Shown: positions 1-11,800 of the stretch, piece after piece
Position numbering within the stretch: position 1 is the stretch's first letter
How the letters are laid out: each line of letters begins with the position of its first letter
Assembly (NCBI GenBank): GCA_025266875.1
Contig: JALLLT010000012.1
Coordinates: forward strand, 806,001-870,000
Direction: 5' to 3'
From: Fennellomyces sp. T-0311
Taxonomy: Eukaryota > Mucoromycota > Mucoromycetes > Mucorales > Lichtheimiaceae
DNA length: 64,000 nt
Position numbers and translations under genes: made by a program
The notes under the pieces: model-generated
What the model was told of the DNA's origin: nothing
Databases searched by the model: none
The model's input: only the letters and a program-made list of their open reading frames with translations

Positions 1-869
1 AATTAAATCCATTCTGTGTCCTCGTCAAAAATGCCCGAGTGGCGAGGTCTGCGGTGGAGCCCGCATCTCCACTTTTCACTACGGACCGCACGAGATCTGC
101 GCAGTCGTCTTGACTTGATACCGTATGCACTCGTCCATGAAGTCGAAACTGTTCTTGTGTGCCCAGCATATACCTGCAATCGTTCTCAGATTCCTTCCCC
201 TCATCCTTCTGTACTTCTTCTTACCAGTTGAGCTCAGCCGTGGGGTTGGCAGCGATGTCTTTCATCTTCCAGGACCGCTTGTCGCTCGTGATAACCAGCA
301 ATTCACTTTTCCAGCCTGTTTCTAGGCGATGATCCTCGCCAGCGAACCCTCTATATTATTCAACCATGCTGCCTTTGCTTTCTTTTTCGTTTTTAAGCAA
401 ACCTGAACACGACCGTTCGATTGGCTGGTGTATTGTCTGGACGCACAGTCGCGAGGGAAGCATACGCGGCAGTTACTCCCTGCAGCTCAATGTTGGATTT
501 AAGTTGGGATGCTAGTAATGTTTTCCATGGAGCAGCTGTCATGGTGATTATGAATCAAGTAAAGGGAAAATCCCGGCGTGGTGTCCGCGTTTCGTGCACG
601 GTCGGAGACAAACACAGCGCCACGTGGTTATGCAAATAGCCTTGCAAATGTCTCTCGCTGTCAGAACTTCGTAGTGCATGTGTGCTACTTGATGGCGCGC
701 ACTTTCATGACGAGGCCTGAAAAACCGAATTTTGTGCATCAGAGATACTATGATTTATTCGATAACGATTGGCGAAGGTGCTCATACCGGTCACCAGCGT
801 AGACGATACATCCCGAGCAGTAAATAGGATAATCACATTGACGTTTGTAAAAGAAGCAACTTATTGGTA
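1..869. other. Left edge, mostly non-coding, possible gene fragment
   Basis: No complete gene is seen. On the minus strand roughly positions 178 to 1 stay open and read like coding sequence (it includes DCADLVRSVVKSGD), so the end of a gene running off the window may be present. I recognise no family and no clear start or splice sites. From about 200 to 870 I see nothing I can support. Confidence 0.2.
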
Positions 870-1400
870 GTTTATATAATGTACTTGATTATAATGTACA
901 AAAACAAAGTGGAACTATAGTACGATTTACAAAACGGGAGAGAATAATGTGTCGTCTAATTGGTAGCTTTAATGACCGCAGAGTAATGCAAGTGCGCTTG
1001 GACTTTACTTTAACAAAAGGTAATCGATACACGCAACGGGTTCTTGAGTGGAAGGTTTAGTTCCATCAGACTTGTCCCGTGGCACTTCATCTTTGGCTTG
1101 TGTATAAAGTTTCTTCGCAACATAATCTTGATCGCTTGCCATAGGTGCAACAGCATTCCTGCTTTCTGTGCGAGTATTGCTAGACTTGAAGTGGCTGAAA
1201 AGTGTTGATGCGGAAGGCATGTTTTGAATTATATGAGTGATGGTTTGTTGTATGCTTCAATGTGGATGTATATCTTGATTAATTTATACATTTTCTGGAT
1301 GTGCTGCTGAATAACCGGGTGTTCCCCAATTGCATCTTTTTGTTACACCTTGTGCTTGGTTATCATGGACGACATTGCTTAGTAATAAAGGCGGCTTTCC
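870..1400 (-). repeat. Inverted duplication, arm A
   Basis: Read on the minus strand, this stretch matches 19100-19680 read on the plus strand along its whole length: upstream leader, a 71-codon gene and 3' flank. The match in non-coding flanks (for example around the shared GCAATTGGGGAACACCC just upstream of both genes) shows that a DNA segment of about 0.55 kb was copied, not only the coding part. No target-site duplication or terminal repeat was seen at its edges. Confidence 0.75.
1005..1220 (-). CDS. Small polar protein, IDYLLLK family, copy A
   Basis: Predicted 71-residue protein of unknown function. It has no signal peptide, membrane segment or cysteine pattern, is rich in Ser, Lys, Asp and Thr, and is probably disordered; it ends in the hydrophobic tail IDYLLLK. 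It differs from copy B (19284-19499, opposite strand) at only 6 of 71 positions, and is more distantly related to the 70-residue copy at 16549-16761, which keeps the SRN, DYV and IDYLxLK landmarks. That conservation across three copies argues for a real gene although it is short and unspliced. The start is fixed by all three copies beginning MPS or MPF. I do not recognise the family; it may be lineage-specific. Confidence 0.6.
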   Translation of the reverse strand: MPSASTLFSHFKSSNTRTESRNAVAPMASDQDYVAKKLYTQAKDEVPRDKSDGTKPSTQEPVACIDYLLLK

Positions 1401-1868
1401 ATGAGTAATAAATACTCTCTTTTGGTAGTAAAACTTTCTTTAGTAACAACGACATTTTTTTCCATTCTGACTCATGAGCGCATTACATCGTATTTAGCTA
1501 TGGCACATAGATACTCAGCGATAGAAGTTGAAAAAGCCGGTCGCTGGCTGCATGGAATATGATTGTTGGAGAGTAACACTGATACGGGCTTTGAAAGTCA
1601 AGCTGTTTGGTAACATCACAGGCCCGCTTCCTGTATGTAAGCAGAAAGCCAGCAACCTCCTTAACCTCTGGAGGCATGTCCCAGCAAATTTGTTTTGGAA
1701 GGCCGCCATAGCCGAGTATAAAAGCGAGAGCGTGTGGCTGCGGCCATTTCTCCTCGAATGTATTCTTGGACAAGCACTTTTTAAAATTGGAACGATACAG
1801 AGAAGATTAACATGGCCCCTGCACAACTAAGATTCTGGGTTGGATCGCTCTATGGAGCACTTTTTTAT
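1401..1868. other. Intergenic, possible minus-strand coding remnant
   Basis: Between the small gene and the tRNA-like sequence. The minus strand from about 1773 to 1630 reads coding-like (it contains GYGGLPKQICWDMPPEVKE), but there is no clear start, no domain I know and no partner exon, so it may be a remnant. Nothing else is supported. Confidence 0.15.
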
Positions 1869-1941
1869 AATCTCATGGTCTAATGGCAAAGACACCATAG
1901 GTTGACACTATGGAAATACCAGTTCGATTCCGGTTGGGATT
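1869..1941 (+). tRNA. tRNA-like sequence, possibly a pseudo-tRNA
   Basis: A cloverleaf can be drawn. The acceptor stem AATCTCA pairs with TGGGATT over 7 bp (one G-T). The D stem is GTCT/AGAC. An anticodon helix CCATAG/CTATGG closes the loop GTTGACA, and the T arm is ACCAG-TTCGATT-CCGGT with one A-C mismatch. A-box-like TGGTCTAATGGC and B-box-like AGTTCGATTCC are present. The anticodon reads UGA (serine) if the helix has 6 bp, but the long variable arm of tRNA-Ser is missing, or GAC if the loop is drawn with 9 bases. These faults suggest a decayed tRNA or a tRNA-derived repeat head rather than a working tRNA. Confidence 0.4.
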
Positions 1942-2649
1942 CTATTTGATTAGTTTCTAAAGATCGTGCTTCATCGATCTGTTGCGCGATCTGTCTCAGG
2001 AGGTGAGTCTAACACTGATCTGCTGCAGTCTATTGTGAATGTCGCTGGAAGAGTTGTTGAAGTTGTGTTGCTTTGTTGCGCAGGAACTCACTATCTGCCT
2101 CTGCTTGAAGTGATATTGTCCCGTTGCACAGCACTATTCAGCTTGCGCTTTCAATATTAAGCCAGAGTTTGTGCATCGGCTTGAAGACTCGGGACATTGT
2201 GATTGAGCAGTAAGGATCGCATTTTTGCGATTGTGCATAACGTTATGAGAAAGCCAAAACAATGCAAGATCTATAGAATGGGCTCGTTTTCGCGTAACAA
2301 GCGACTGCAACCATACGGTATACACGAATGTACGCCTAACAACGATGTGTCCAAAGTGCATCTTTGACGAACCATGGGTCTCCAGTGAAGTGACGAGTAC
2401 ACTGGGATAACAATCCTGGCAGTATCGAAAACAAACATGGGTACGTCCTAAAGATGGTACATAAGACACTGCGCTATACTTGCAAGATGATTTTGCCTCT
2501 TGGGATGATAAAGATGACATTCTTCATGCAAAGAAAGCCGTATCCATTTTTGTAGGCCACACATAAGGACCCCAAAGTCAACGCGACGATAAACCACCCC
2601 TTCATTTCATATAATATTTACATTGACAGAAATTGAAAAAAAAGCATGT
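1942..2649. other. Intergenic, 3' side of MED16
   Basis: No supported gene. A 128-codon open stretch on the minus strand (2134-2520) has neither a domain nor splice signals linking it to MED16, and its composition looks like chance. Confidence 0.3.
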
Positions 2650-5600
2650 CTAAGTATAGGAAGATTGACCGTTTTGTCGCAAGAACGGGACATTAGTAAA
2701 CAATCCACCACAAACGCAACGACGTCCCAGACTATGATACCACAACGCATATGAACAAGGATCAGTGCTGTTAACCGAAGCCATGGCATGCTGCTGACAT
2801 CGGACGCAACGCCACACTTGTTTAGCAGTGGATGGTATCCTTCGCTTTTGAATCACATCAATCGTGTCATCCGCATCACGTTCCAGGTAAATTGCAGGCT
2901 GCGCACATTTCTCCGCAAAGTTTGCAGTGATTGTCCGCAGCTTGTCCACCTTGTTCGACGGCAGTCTTGATTGTAACAGAATATCCCAACTATTTCGTGG
3001 TTCTGGATATTGCGTTAGTCCACCGAATCGCCATGGAGATATGCTCCTTTACCATTGCTTTGGTCAGCGTCACCAAGTGCTATCAAGAAAGCTAGCATGT
3101 CCTGCAAAGAGACCGGCTCGTTTTTTAGGATATTGGTGGCGTATTTTTGCAGTAATGGTGTCGATTCAGGAAGATGCTTGAGTTCGTACGAAGACGATCG
3201 CACAAACCGGACAAATTCATTGATCATGATCAGAATTTTGCATAAGGCTAGTCGGGATTCCTTGTGACAAAGTATTACTGCATGCGAAGGACGCGCGGAA
3301 ATATCGGTATATTCTATCGCATTGAGCGGTCAGTGCCCACTTGTTGAACACAACATGTGGAGCTTACGGGAATTCTTTGGTCGTTTGCAATTGAACAACG
3401 TGTTCCACTTGCGCAAGATCCACCGTACGAAATCCAACGTCCATGTAGTTAACGATACCAGGGACCATAAACTGTCTTTTTTTTTCAGCACGAGAAACGT
3501 TAGTCCTTATCAGTATCATTCCATCGTATATTACCTGCTTCAAACTCCAAGTTTTGCCCGTCCTCAACGATCTTCAGATCATCTAGAAAACGGCATTTGT
3601 GAGATACACAATTACATATCGCTGACAAAATCCTGCGTACCAAGCACTTTAGACACGGTGCTATAATCCGATCGACAGCTTCCCAAGAAGCATTCAAGAA
3701 TGACAGGCAATTGGATGGCTTTGCACAAATTAATGTATTGGATATGGGCAGAAGGTAATCGTCTAGTATCGAAAAATTAAGCTTTTCTAAATTAGGATTC
3801 ACCATGATAACTTACCGACAGGTGCCTAGCGCTAAACCGTACGCCTGGCCTCGTTGTGGTAAGTTCCAGCCACCGATACCAGATAGTGCATCTGGCTGTG
3901 GAGATATCAGCACATCGTCCACTCGGTTTTGGTTGCAATACACTTGATATGTCATCATGGCATCGCTTATGATATTTTGAGCAGTATTTTCTAATAAGCT
4001 CATTGTCAGAAAAAAAAAGCGATCATGAAGAGAGAATGGCCATATACCTTTGACATTCGGCTGTTGACTTAGTCGCACAAGTTCTGAAATAAGGTCAAGA
4101 TCGTCCGATTGGTTCAGTAGTGTGCGTTTCAACAACTTGCTGATCATTGTCAAATCGGCTGCATAATCATGGCGTTCCGTTGTATCTGTCACTCGGATCA
4201 CTGCCAATCTTCCCGAGTAGAGAATGCAAATGGCATGCGTTTCGTTGGGCGACATGGTTACTCCGGCAATAGCATCAGGTTCACCATCACTGTAGCTGTG
4301 CGGTGGGCCTGCTTGCCAGAATCCAGGCCCAATGGCGTGTTCAGTGTTTGTATAACTACGCGCAAGGCCCGGGTATCGGGTATCACGGAACTCCATATGT
4401 GCACTACCATCCGATAGACCAAGCACGATTCCTCCAAAGCTGGTGTTTGAAACGCAAGTGACAAAGCGATCGGGGATGGGGAATCCCAACGTATACTCCA
4501 AGCACTAGCAAACGCATAAGCACACTTGTTTTTCTCTCCTTTGTACCGGATGTTACCAATTGCTCAGATATCATCATTGTGCCACTGAACGTATCGCTCG
4601 CTATCGCATCCCCGGGGATTTTGGTAGTCTTGTGCTGCAGCGTCCATTTGCCAAAGTATCCGCTGTGATCTATGCGAACGATGAATAATCCATACAGACA
4701 CGTTGATGATCGTGTTTCTCTCTCTCTCTATTACCATCGGGACTGGCGAATGCAACGGCAAGCTGAACACCCGAATCACCACGCGTCAGAAGCATTTGCG
4801 AAACACCAAAAGATCCATTCACAAAGGAACCCAATGAAGATTCCAGAGCTTTGGCGCCGAGGCCGAGTTTGGCGATGGATTGGCAAAAAATGGCTCCTTC
4901 ACTTGTTCTTCCGGGGAATCGAATTTGGATCTTATACAGGTGGATGGCGTTAGGTTTGGAGTTGGCTTGTTGCGCGGCAAGGAGTAGGCTACCATCTTTT
5001 GCATGTTAGGAAAACCAATTGCTTGCGGGATGATATCAAAGACATACCATTGTTAAAGATCAATGAGGCGTGAGATATCCGGTACCATTGTCCCGAGCCT
5101 GCCAGATTCATTCCGAAGCATCCAATATCTGCGCGGCCCAGTCCCATATGGCCGGTATTCGGCAGCATTGTCGAGAAACGAGAAAAGATCTTGCCGCCTC
5201 GTTGATAATGTACGCTGATCTCTCCGTGGACGGTGACTGCAACAAAGGCAAGATGGCCGTAGGGATTGCGCGGACCGACTACTTGTTCCCGAACAAATTT
5301 GTCCTGTGCTTGATCTGCCGAGGGCACCACATACTACCAAAACAAAAAAAACTCCCCAACTTAGCACGATATCATGAAAGAAAAAACAACTGGTCTGCCT
5401 TGTACTTACCCATCGATCGGTATTTAACCATAAAATGGCAGCGGTGGGTTGATGCAAATCGACGCTGTACGCCATAGTCCAGTTATCTGACGAATTCTAT
5501 TATGAAGCGGAAAAAGGGTTAAAGGCAAGAGCGTATTCATGGTTTGTAGAAACATACGCCCAGATTCCATAGGGCAATTTTACCCGTCTCATCTGCCGAT

Positions 5601-5935
5601 GCGAGAGTTGTGCCTTTTTGATTCCAAACGAGATGGGTAATGGTGTGCTGATCGTGGTAGTCTTGGGCCAATCGTATCGGCGTTTTGTTGAGGACGAGTT
5701 TGGTCTTTGAAGGTAAATCGAGAGTGTAATGATCGCCGGTGAATGCATGAATGCCTGGACCGTTTGGCTTTGGTGGAGTAGTAACAACGACACTGTGCAT
5801 GGATGTGCATATGGATTGCGGTGCCTGGCGATGCAGTAGATTGGAGAGAATACTTTTTTGAGGGTATCGTGCAATGGGATCGGGGGAGGTGGTGGAGTCG
5901 ACGCGCCGTCGTTTCTTAGGTACTAAATCGACCAT
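2650..5935 (-). CDS. MED16: Mediator complex tail subunit 16 (MED16/SIN4)
   Basis: Subunit of the RNA polymerase II Mediator tail module, which relays activator signals in the nucleus. Exon 1 (5935-5558, 126 codons) starts with a basic patch PKKRRRVD, a likely nuclear signal, and ends in a WD-type repeat (HLVWNQKGTTLASADETGK). Exons 2 (5496-5410), 3 (5333-5048) and 4 (from 4995) join in frame through GT-AG introns. A long exon from about 4513 to 3813 carries more beta-propeller sequence. Two distal exons are typical of MED16: ELKHLPESTPLLQKYATN (about 3180-3120) and the C-terminal cysteine motif around WRCVRCQQ and RRCVCGG (about 2820-2710). Splicing between 3812 and 3360 is uncertain; two reading frames look plausible there. 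The gene is divergent from CHZ1, 133 bp away. Confidence 0.88.
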
Positions 5936-6068
5936 GACGACTTGCAATGTACGTGACTCGGAAAGAAGTGTGCGAAAAGGAACGTTATTAAATTCAAAAA
6001 TCAAAAAAAAGACGCGCCTTTGAAATATTTCCCTCTCTCTTTTTTTTCTTATTCTTATTGTTTCCCCA
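5936..6068. promoter_or_regulatory. Shared divergent promoter, MED16 and CHZ1
   Basis: Only 133 bp separate the two start codons, so transcription of the Mediator subunit (minus) and the histone chaperone (plus) must start from one short intergenic stretch. It contains pyrimidine-rich tracts just upstream of CHZ1, but I see no clear TATA box for either gene. Confidence 0.5.
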
Positions 6069-6718
6069 ATGTCAGACCGTCGATCAAAATTGGAAGCTCT
6101 TGCAAACAAGAGACGCAATGGGGATAGCGAATCTCCTTCTCCAAAGCCAAAGAGAGCAAAGGTCTCTTCAAGGTATAAACGAAGCTTATCTTTTTTTTTC
6201 TGGTTACCTTGACACGCTCCTTTTTTTTTGGTTTCCATAGTGCCAAGGCTGCACCCAAGAGCCGTCCGCGCGTGACCAAGGATAAATTTGTTGTAGACTC
6301 TGACGAGGAAGAGGAAGAGGAGGAAGAGGAGAGCGAAGGTAACAGTGCAGAGAAGCAAGCTATTGTCTCAATATCTGATCTGTTTCTCAGAGGAAGAGGA
6401 AGAGGAAGATTCATCGGATGAAGACGCAAAGAAAAAGAAGAAGAGCAAGTCATCAGAACGCAATAAGCGTGCAATCAAGAAGAGCAAGGCCAAGAAAGGT
6501 AGTGATGACGAGGCCTCTGGCGCGGAAGACAAAAGCGACATTTCAGGTATGGAAAAAAAAACAGCAGGCACGCTTGACAGCGAAACTGATGGTTGCGTGC
6601 GGCAGATGACGAACTTGAAGCATTGGATACTTCTGTTATTATTCCTGGCGGACGACGGACACGTGGTAGAAAGATTGACTTTTCGCAGTTTGGCGCCGAC
6701 CCTGACGACGAAGAGTAA
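6069..6718 (+). CDS. CHZ1: Histone H2A.Z-H2B chaperone with CHZ motif
   Basis: Predicted 156-residue nuclear histone chaperone. Four exons (6069-6172, 6241-6338, 6391-6546, 6606-6718) join in frame with GT-AG introns of 52 to 68 bp. The first half is lysine-rich and acidic, with runs of Glu spanning the second intron, as expected for a histone-binding disordered protein. The last exon carries the CHZ signature: ALDTSVIIPGGRRTRG followed by KIDFSQFG. In yeast this motif contacts the H2A.Z-H2B dimer and helps SWR1 exchange it into chromatin. Convergent with the sirtuin gene; the stop codons are 57 bp apart. The larger HIRIP3 relatives share the motif, but the length here fits CHZ1. Confidence 0.88.
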
Positions 6719-6775
6719 TAATGTGTTGTGTATAGGCGAGAGCGTGGACGGTTATTCCCAATTATAACAAATCTA

Positions 6776-8083
<1,308 letters not shown>

Positions 8084-8178
8084 AGTGATAAAGGAAGGTC
8101 AGAGAAAAAAAAACGCAGGGCCATATCCGGAAATAGGATCCGGCGGTGTGACTATTTGCTGTGTTTGAAATAAAAAGT

Positions 8179-8187
8179 TATAAAAGG
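8179..8187 (+). promoter_or_regulatory. TATA box of the RNase P RNA gene
   Basis: TATAAAAGG lies 37-45 bases before the inferred 5' end of the RNase P RNA, in the 140-bp gap between the divergent sirtuin start and the RNA. The position suits a Pol III gene with an external TATA element. Confidence 0.5.
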
Positions 8188-8223
8188 AGGGGCAGCGCTG
8201 CGGCTCTTCTGTTTCTTCTTTAA

Positions 8224-8530
8224 CAGTGAGGTGACTTGCTTATGCTTACGGGTAAACATACGAGAGAGCTATGTCTTTCTATTCCATCCTACACCCGTGG
8301 GAAAGTCCGAGGAAAGCCGTAATGCTCTTGCTGGGCAGCCTACGAAAGTGGGTGTAGGGTACCAGAAAACTATGGTCATGCTTCGCCTATAGCCAACGAC
8401 GGTCCCTTGGGCCTAGGCTGGTGTTGCGTGTTTATTGAAAAGCCCTGCTGGTGTTGAGATTTGAAGTGCAATGCATAAGGCCAGTACTTGTGCTGGTAAC
8501 TCAATTCGGATTACACTAGTTTCCTCGCTG
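8224..8530 (+). ncRNA. RPR1: RNase P RNA
   Basis: About 307-nt RNA subunit of nuclear RNase P, which trims the 5' leader of pre-tRNAs. The ends pair as helix P1: CAGTGAGG at 8224-8231 with CCTCGCTG at 8523-8530 (one G-U). Conserved region I reads GTGGGAAAGTCCGAGG (about 8288-8303). Region V near the 3' end reads AACTCAATTCGGATTAC, close to the AACCCAAUUCAGACUAC of the human RNA. RNase MRP RNA shares the architecture, but the AATTCGGA form of region V fits RNase P better. A T run follows directly. There is no open reading frame through the region. Confidence 0.85.
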
Positions 8531-8540
8531 TTTTTCTTTT
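8531..8540 (+). terminator. Pol III terminator of RNase P RNA
   Basis: Five T residues directly follow helix P1 and four more come after a single C, the expected termination signal for RNA polymerase III. Confidence 0.6.
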
Positions 8541-8893
8541 AAAAAACCAAACAAGAAAATGATAAACTTACTGCGTGGCGCGTGAACTTTTTTTTTCACT
8601 GTCGCGTGGCGGAGAACACACGCAGCGGAGAACACGCACTGTTGAAGAAAAAAGAGTGTGGCTTGGACAAATTATAAAAGAGTGGATTGACCCGGAACGT
8701 GTGTTTTCTCCTTACAACACAAGTATTCGTTGACTGCTCTACGGGTGTTTCCAGGTGGGGCATTCGTACTGTTCAATGGATACAAGAATGATGTCCAGCG
8801 TATCTACCGGTTGCTACGATTCCACCACTGCAACTGGTTCGAAGTTTCTGGAAGACATTATTTTTTTATTAAAGCAAATGAAAATGATACTAT
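8541..8893. other. Gap between RNase P RNA and POL2 3' end
   Basis: A second TATA-like stretch (ATTATAAAAGAG, about 8671-8682) is followed after about 155 bp by a B-box-like GGTTCGAA and a T run near 8860. That could be another Pol III unit or chance. No protein gene is seen. Confidence 0.3.
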
Positions 8894-11800
8894 TTACAAA
8901 TTGAGGATGTTCCACTGGACCATCTCGGAGAGATGTCTGAAATGCTGTTCTTGGGCAATGTTGCCAAATACCTTGAGTTTGCGCGCCAGCTCGGCCTTGT
9001 TTTGAATGGGCACATAGTCGCTGCCACACTGATCGCACTGTTTCATCAAGTTTTCGCGCTTGACGACGTGGCAGCGTTTGCACTCCAAATCCTGCAATTG
9101 GTACGACGTCATCCATCGTTGGACTTGAGTCACCATCCGCAGTTCAATTGCCTTTTTATCGTAGGGCGTGCGACATCCACGACATATCCATGGCTTGGTC
9201 GATCCATCTGCTTCCGGTTGGAGTTCTTGGTCGCGACAAAAGTCCAGATCCGCAGAGTAGTTGCATGTCGTGCAAATCACTTCAGTCAGCTTGTAGGATT
9301 CGCAGGGGTTGCGGAATTGAGCTTCAGCTCCAAAGTCACTGATCCCTCCGATCGACTGCAACGCGTTTCGTTTCAGCAGACGTACTTCGTGCTCCAATGA
9401 ACTGTCCAGTGATAGCACCGCAGTGATGGACTTGACACACTCGAGCACCGGGTTGGACATTTTCAGATGAGACCCGGATAGTTGGGGAAACGCGTATTCC
9501 GCGCTGTGGTCTTGTTTGTGAATGGTATCGGCGACCCACCGCAATAACTTGCGCGTGAGATCGTCCTTGAAGAATTGTCGCAGGTGTTTGGTTCGCTCGT
9601 CATCCTTTTCTCGGTCGCCTTCCTCGCCATCGATCTCCATGGCAACGATCTGATGACGGATGTCACGTGGATAATCCACCTTGAACTGATACACCATCTT
9701 GATGAACGTCGCGATGGTCTGTCGGAACCTGTCTTGAACAGCCGGTGGCAGATAGCTCATAATGTTCCATATCATCACAATATTTCCCGCGTGTCGATTC
9801 GTGATACCACCATGATTCATTTCATCCATCCACAGAAGCATATGCCAATGATCAACCAGGTTCAAATCGAGAGCCTCAAACACTTGTTTGGCTTGGATCG
9901 ATCGAAAGATGTATTCGCCGTACGGTCTGGCACTTTCCATCGTGTCTTTGGTAGTAGCCAGAATGATCTTGTGAAAGTTGGCAAACACCACGGTGGTACC
10001 CAACCGTTTGCATTCGGCCATCAGTTGCATAAACACCTTCTTCATCAAACCATGCACCAAGCCATACAGCGATGGATCATGCATGCTTGATTTGGGGCTC
10101 TGTAGCCACCGATGAAGTACTTCTAACATCATGTCGCCCATATGATTGTTTTCGTCGCTGAGGTATTCGTGGAACCATTGCTGCACGGTGGAACGAAGCA
10201 CTCCAAATGTCTTGGCCGCAATCATGCCGTCACCAAACGCGGCCGCATTGTTGACCATGCCATTGTTGTACTCGTCTAGACTGTGCACCGTATTGTCGAA
10301 TCCGGTGGCGCCCGATGTTCCCTCCAGTTCATTGATCGATGGTGCCATGATCAATGTGTTTTGACACAACCGCATGATATCGATTTCGATGCACACGTTG
10401 TGATACGCGCCGGGATTGGATATCTCGGGCCACTCGATCTCGTCCACCAAAAACATATTGTCATCGTCCTCGCGACCGCCCAAATCAGGCTTGCTTCCGG
10501 TCGACCACCACAGAAGCATATCGTTCTTCAACAGTCGTCGAGCAAACAGGATATCGGCAATAAACGTGAATGGATCGTCGGGTATATTGCAGAGAGGCAC
10601 ATTGGCATAACGCGCCTGCTCCACCTTTTTGTCCACCCAACTGCCGAGTTTCAGGTAACTCGCTACTGCTCTTGTCACCGCTGGTTGCAGCCAACTCAAC
10701 GATTGCAACTTGTCCATCTTGGACGACGGCGTCATCATCATTGTCGGAAACTCGTTGATCATTCGCGCATGCTGCGAAAGTGCCGAGATTTTTCGAGGCG
10801 ATCGAATCACCAACATAGTCAATCCACTTCGTTTGCTATCATGATATTGCGCAAGTACTTTGTTGATTCCCTTCAGTGCCTCCCGTTCGCGATTGCAGTA
10901 CGTCGTTTCAAATTCAAGCGTATCCTTGAACTCGACCGTCGTGCTCAGATCCGGGTTGTCCTTGCACAATGTGTTGTAATACTCGGCATAGAGTCGTCGG
11001 ATATTGGGCATCTGTTTGCTGCTTTCTGACACGCCAACAACAAAACAGTGCGATTTGGGCAATCCGGCGCCCGCAAGCATGAACAAATGGCGATTATCCA
11101 CAATGACATGGTGCAGGTAAAGGTACTGAAAGTCCTTGGCGTTGCTAAAATACTTGGATGTCTTGTCGATGCGAGGTACCAAATCAAGTACGTTGAAGCG
11201 GTCTTCCAATCGGCTGCTGCCGATCATGTCCTTTTTGAGTTCACATTGGTTGCCTAGCAACAGCAATGCACGGACAATCAGGGGCAGTCGTGTCTCGTAT
11301 GCTGCTTCGGTCGCCGGGTCATTGAAAATGCTGGCAATCTTGCCTACTTCGGTCTGGAAATCCGATTCCGACATGGCAATCTCAAACAAGTTCAAACAAG
11401 GACGCGACCGAGGCAAGGTTCGTACACATTTGGCGATTTCGCAGGTGGGTTGGTGTTTGATCAATGCCAAAGGCGCTTCTTCTCGACTGTTCAAGTAAAA
11501 GATACGCGGGACATGCATTCGGATGGTCACCAGACGATCCTGAATAGTGGCCCACATTTTGAATTCACCAGGCGTGTCGGTTTCAACAATCTGAATCAAC
11601 TCCCACGTGGAACTGACCAGTGATCCCGTTTGCCGTCGAAAATAGCCACCGACATCGTTTCGATGGGCAAGTGATTGGGAAGTTCCATAGATAGCTCGTT
11701 TCTTTGCGCGCATCAATCGCTGTCGTTTCCATTTACGTTTCTGGTACTCGAGCCATCCGGTGTAATCGGTATGCATGTCAGGCATATTCTCAGGCAACTC

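Noticed and set aside
2134..2520. 128-codon open frame after MED16 on the minus strand
   Set aside because: It lies beyond the MED16 C-terminal cysteine motif and stop, has no domain, and shows no splice link.
8224..8530. RNase MRP RNA or U3 snoRNA as identity of the ncRNA
   Set aside because: The 3' region V (AACTCAATTCGGATTAC) resembles RNase P rather than MRP, and there are no U3 boxes.
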